Below are positions 63,918 through 64,000 of a stretch of DNA of 64,000 bases, piece by piece (the first letter of the stretch is position 1; each line of letters begins with the position of its first letter). Under the pieces are notes generated by a model. That model was given only the letters and a program-made list of their open reading frames with translations. It did no database searches and had not been told where the DNA came from. Source of the stretch: Bisporella sp. PMI_857 (Eukaryota > Ascomycota > Leotiomycetes > Helotiales > Helotiaceae); assembly GCA_021307315.1 (NCBI GenBank), contig JAJSPD010000006.1:310001-374000 (forward strand), in the 5' to 3' direction. The translations under genes and the position numbers were made by a program.

Positions 63918-64000
63918 TTTTGCTGTTGTATAGGAGGATATAAGGTGTTGGCGAGGGGTCGATTTGATGTTCAGATAACTTTTGGGAAAAAATAGTTTAT

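Overview
The window is nuclear DNA from a filamentous ascomycete (Pezizomycotina). The evidence is short introns (mostly 45-80 nt) with GT..AG ends and CTAAC/CTAAT-like branch sites, gene-dense blocks with overlapping 3' ends, and protein families typical of this group: a 2EXR-domain protein, a PPPDE-thioredoxin-PUL fusion, a GBD/FH3 protein and glycine-rich U1-70K. Moderate GC and the flavour of the orthologues suggest Leotiomycetes, but that is only a guess. No rRNA, tRNA, CRISPR or prokaryotic feature was seen.

Layout: (1) 1-9.1 kb: partial membrane protein (-), glyoxalase II (+), OBAP/DUF1264 protein (+), degenerate EF-hand calmodulin-like protein (+), eIF4E-family cap-binding protein (-), kinesin-3 (-). 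(2) 9.1-17.4 kb: mostly gene-poor, with one intact 2EXR-type gene (13.5-14.7 kb) that carries a probable GC-AG intron. (3) 17.4-36.7 kb: PPPDE-thioredoxin-PUL fusion (-), Golgi GDPase GDA1 (+), a MoxR-like AAA+ relic (-), VPS16 (+), a Dma1-type FHA-RING ubiquitin ligase (-), mitochondrial processing peptidase alpha (+), a 345-bp MITE, and a GBD/FH3 protein without formin FH2 (+). (4) 37.7-52 kb: unknown protein (+), AHA1 (-), a multi-pass membrane protein (+), acetoacetyl-CoA synthetase (-), serine palmitoyltransferase LCB2 (+). (5) 52-56 kb: gene-poor. (6) 56-64 kb: a GGGGQ-repeat protein (+), triosephosphate isomerase (+), mitoribosomal mL43 (-), U1-70K (+), Mrt4 (-).

The genes are ordinary housekeeping functions (glycolysis, sphingolipid synthesis, ketone-body metabolism, vacuolar fusion, splicing, ribosome assembly, mitochondrial import) and do not form a metabolic cluster. 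Several pairs are divergent and share short promoters: mL43/U1-70K 216 bp, AAA+ relic/VPS16 298 bp, PPPDE fusion/GDA1 575 bp.

A strong overall feature is that most of the conserved genes contain one or more single-base frame breaks, many at homopolymers, while flanking residues, splice sites and catalytic motifs remain intact. I read this as consensus-sequence error rather than mass pseudogenisation. CDS spans below therefore give the gene extent, not one uninterrupted reading frame. The most unusual items are the PPPDE-thioredoxin-PUL fusion, the MoxR-like protein lacking a P-loop, the MITE with duplicated subterminal motifs, and the GC-AG intron.
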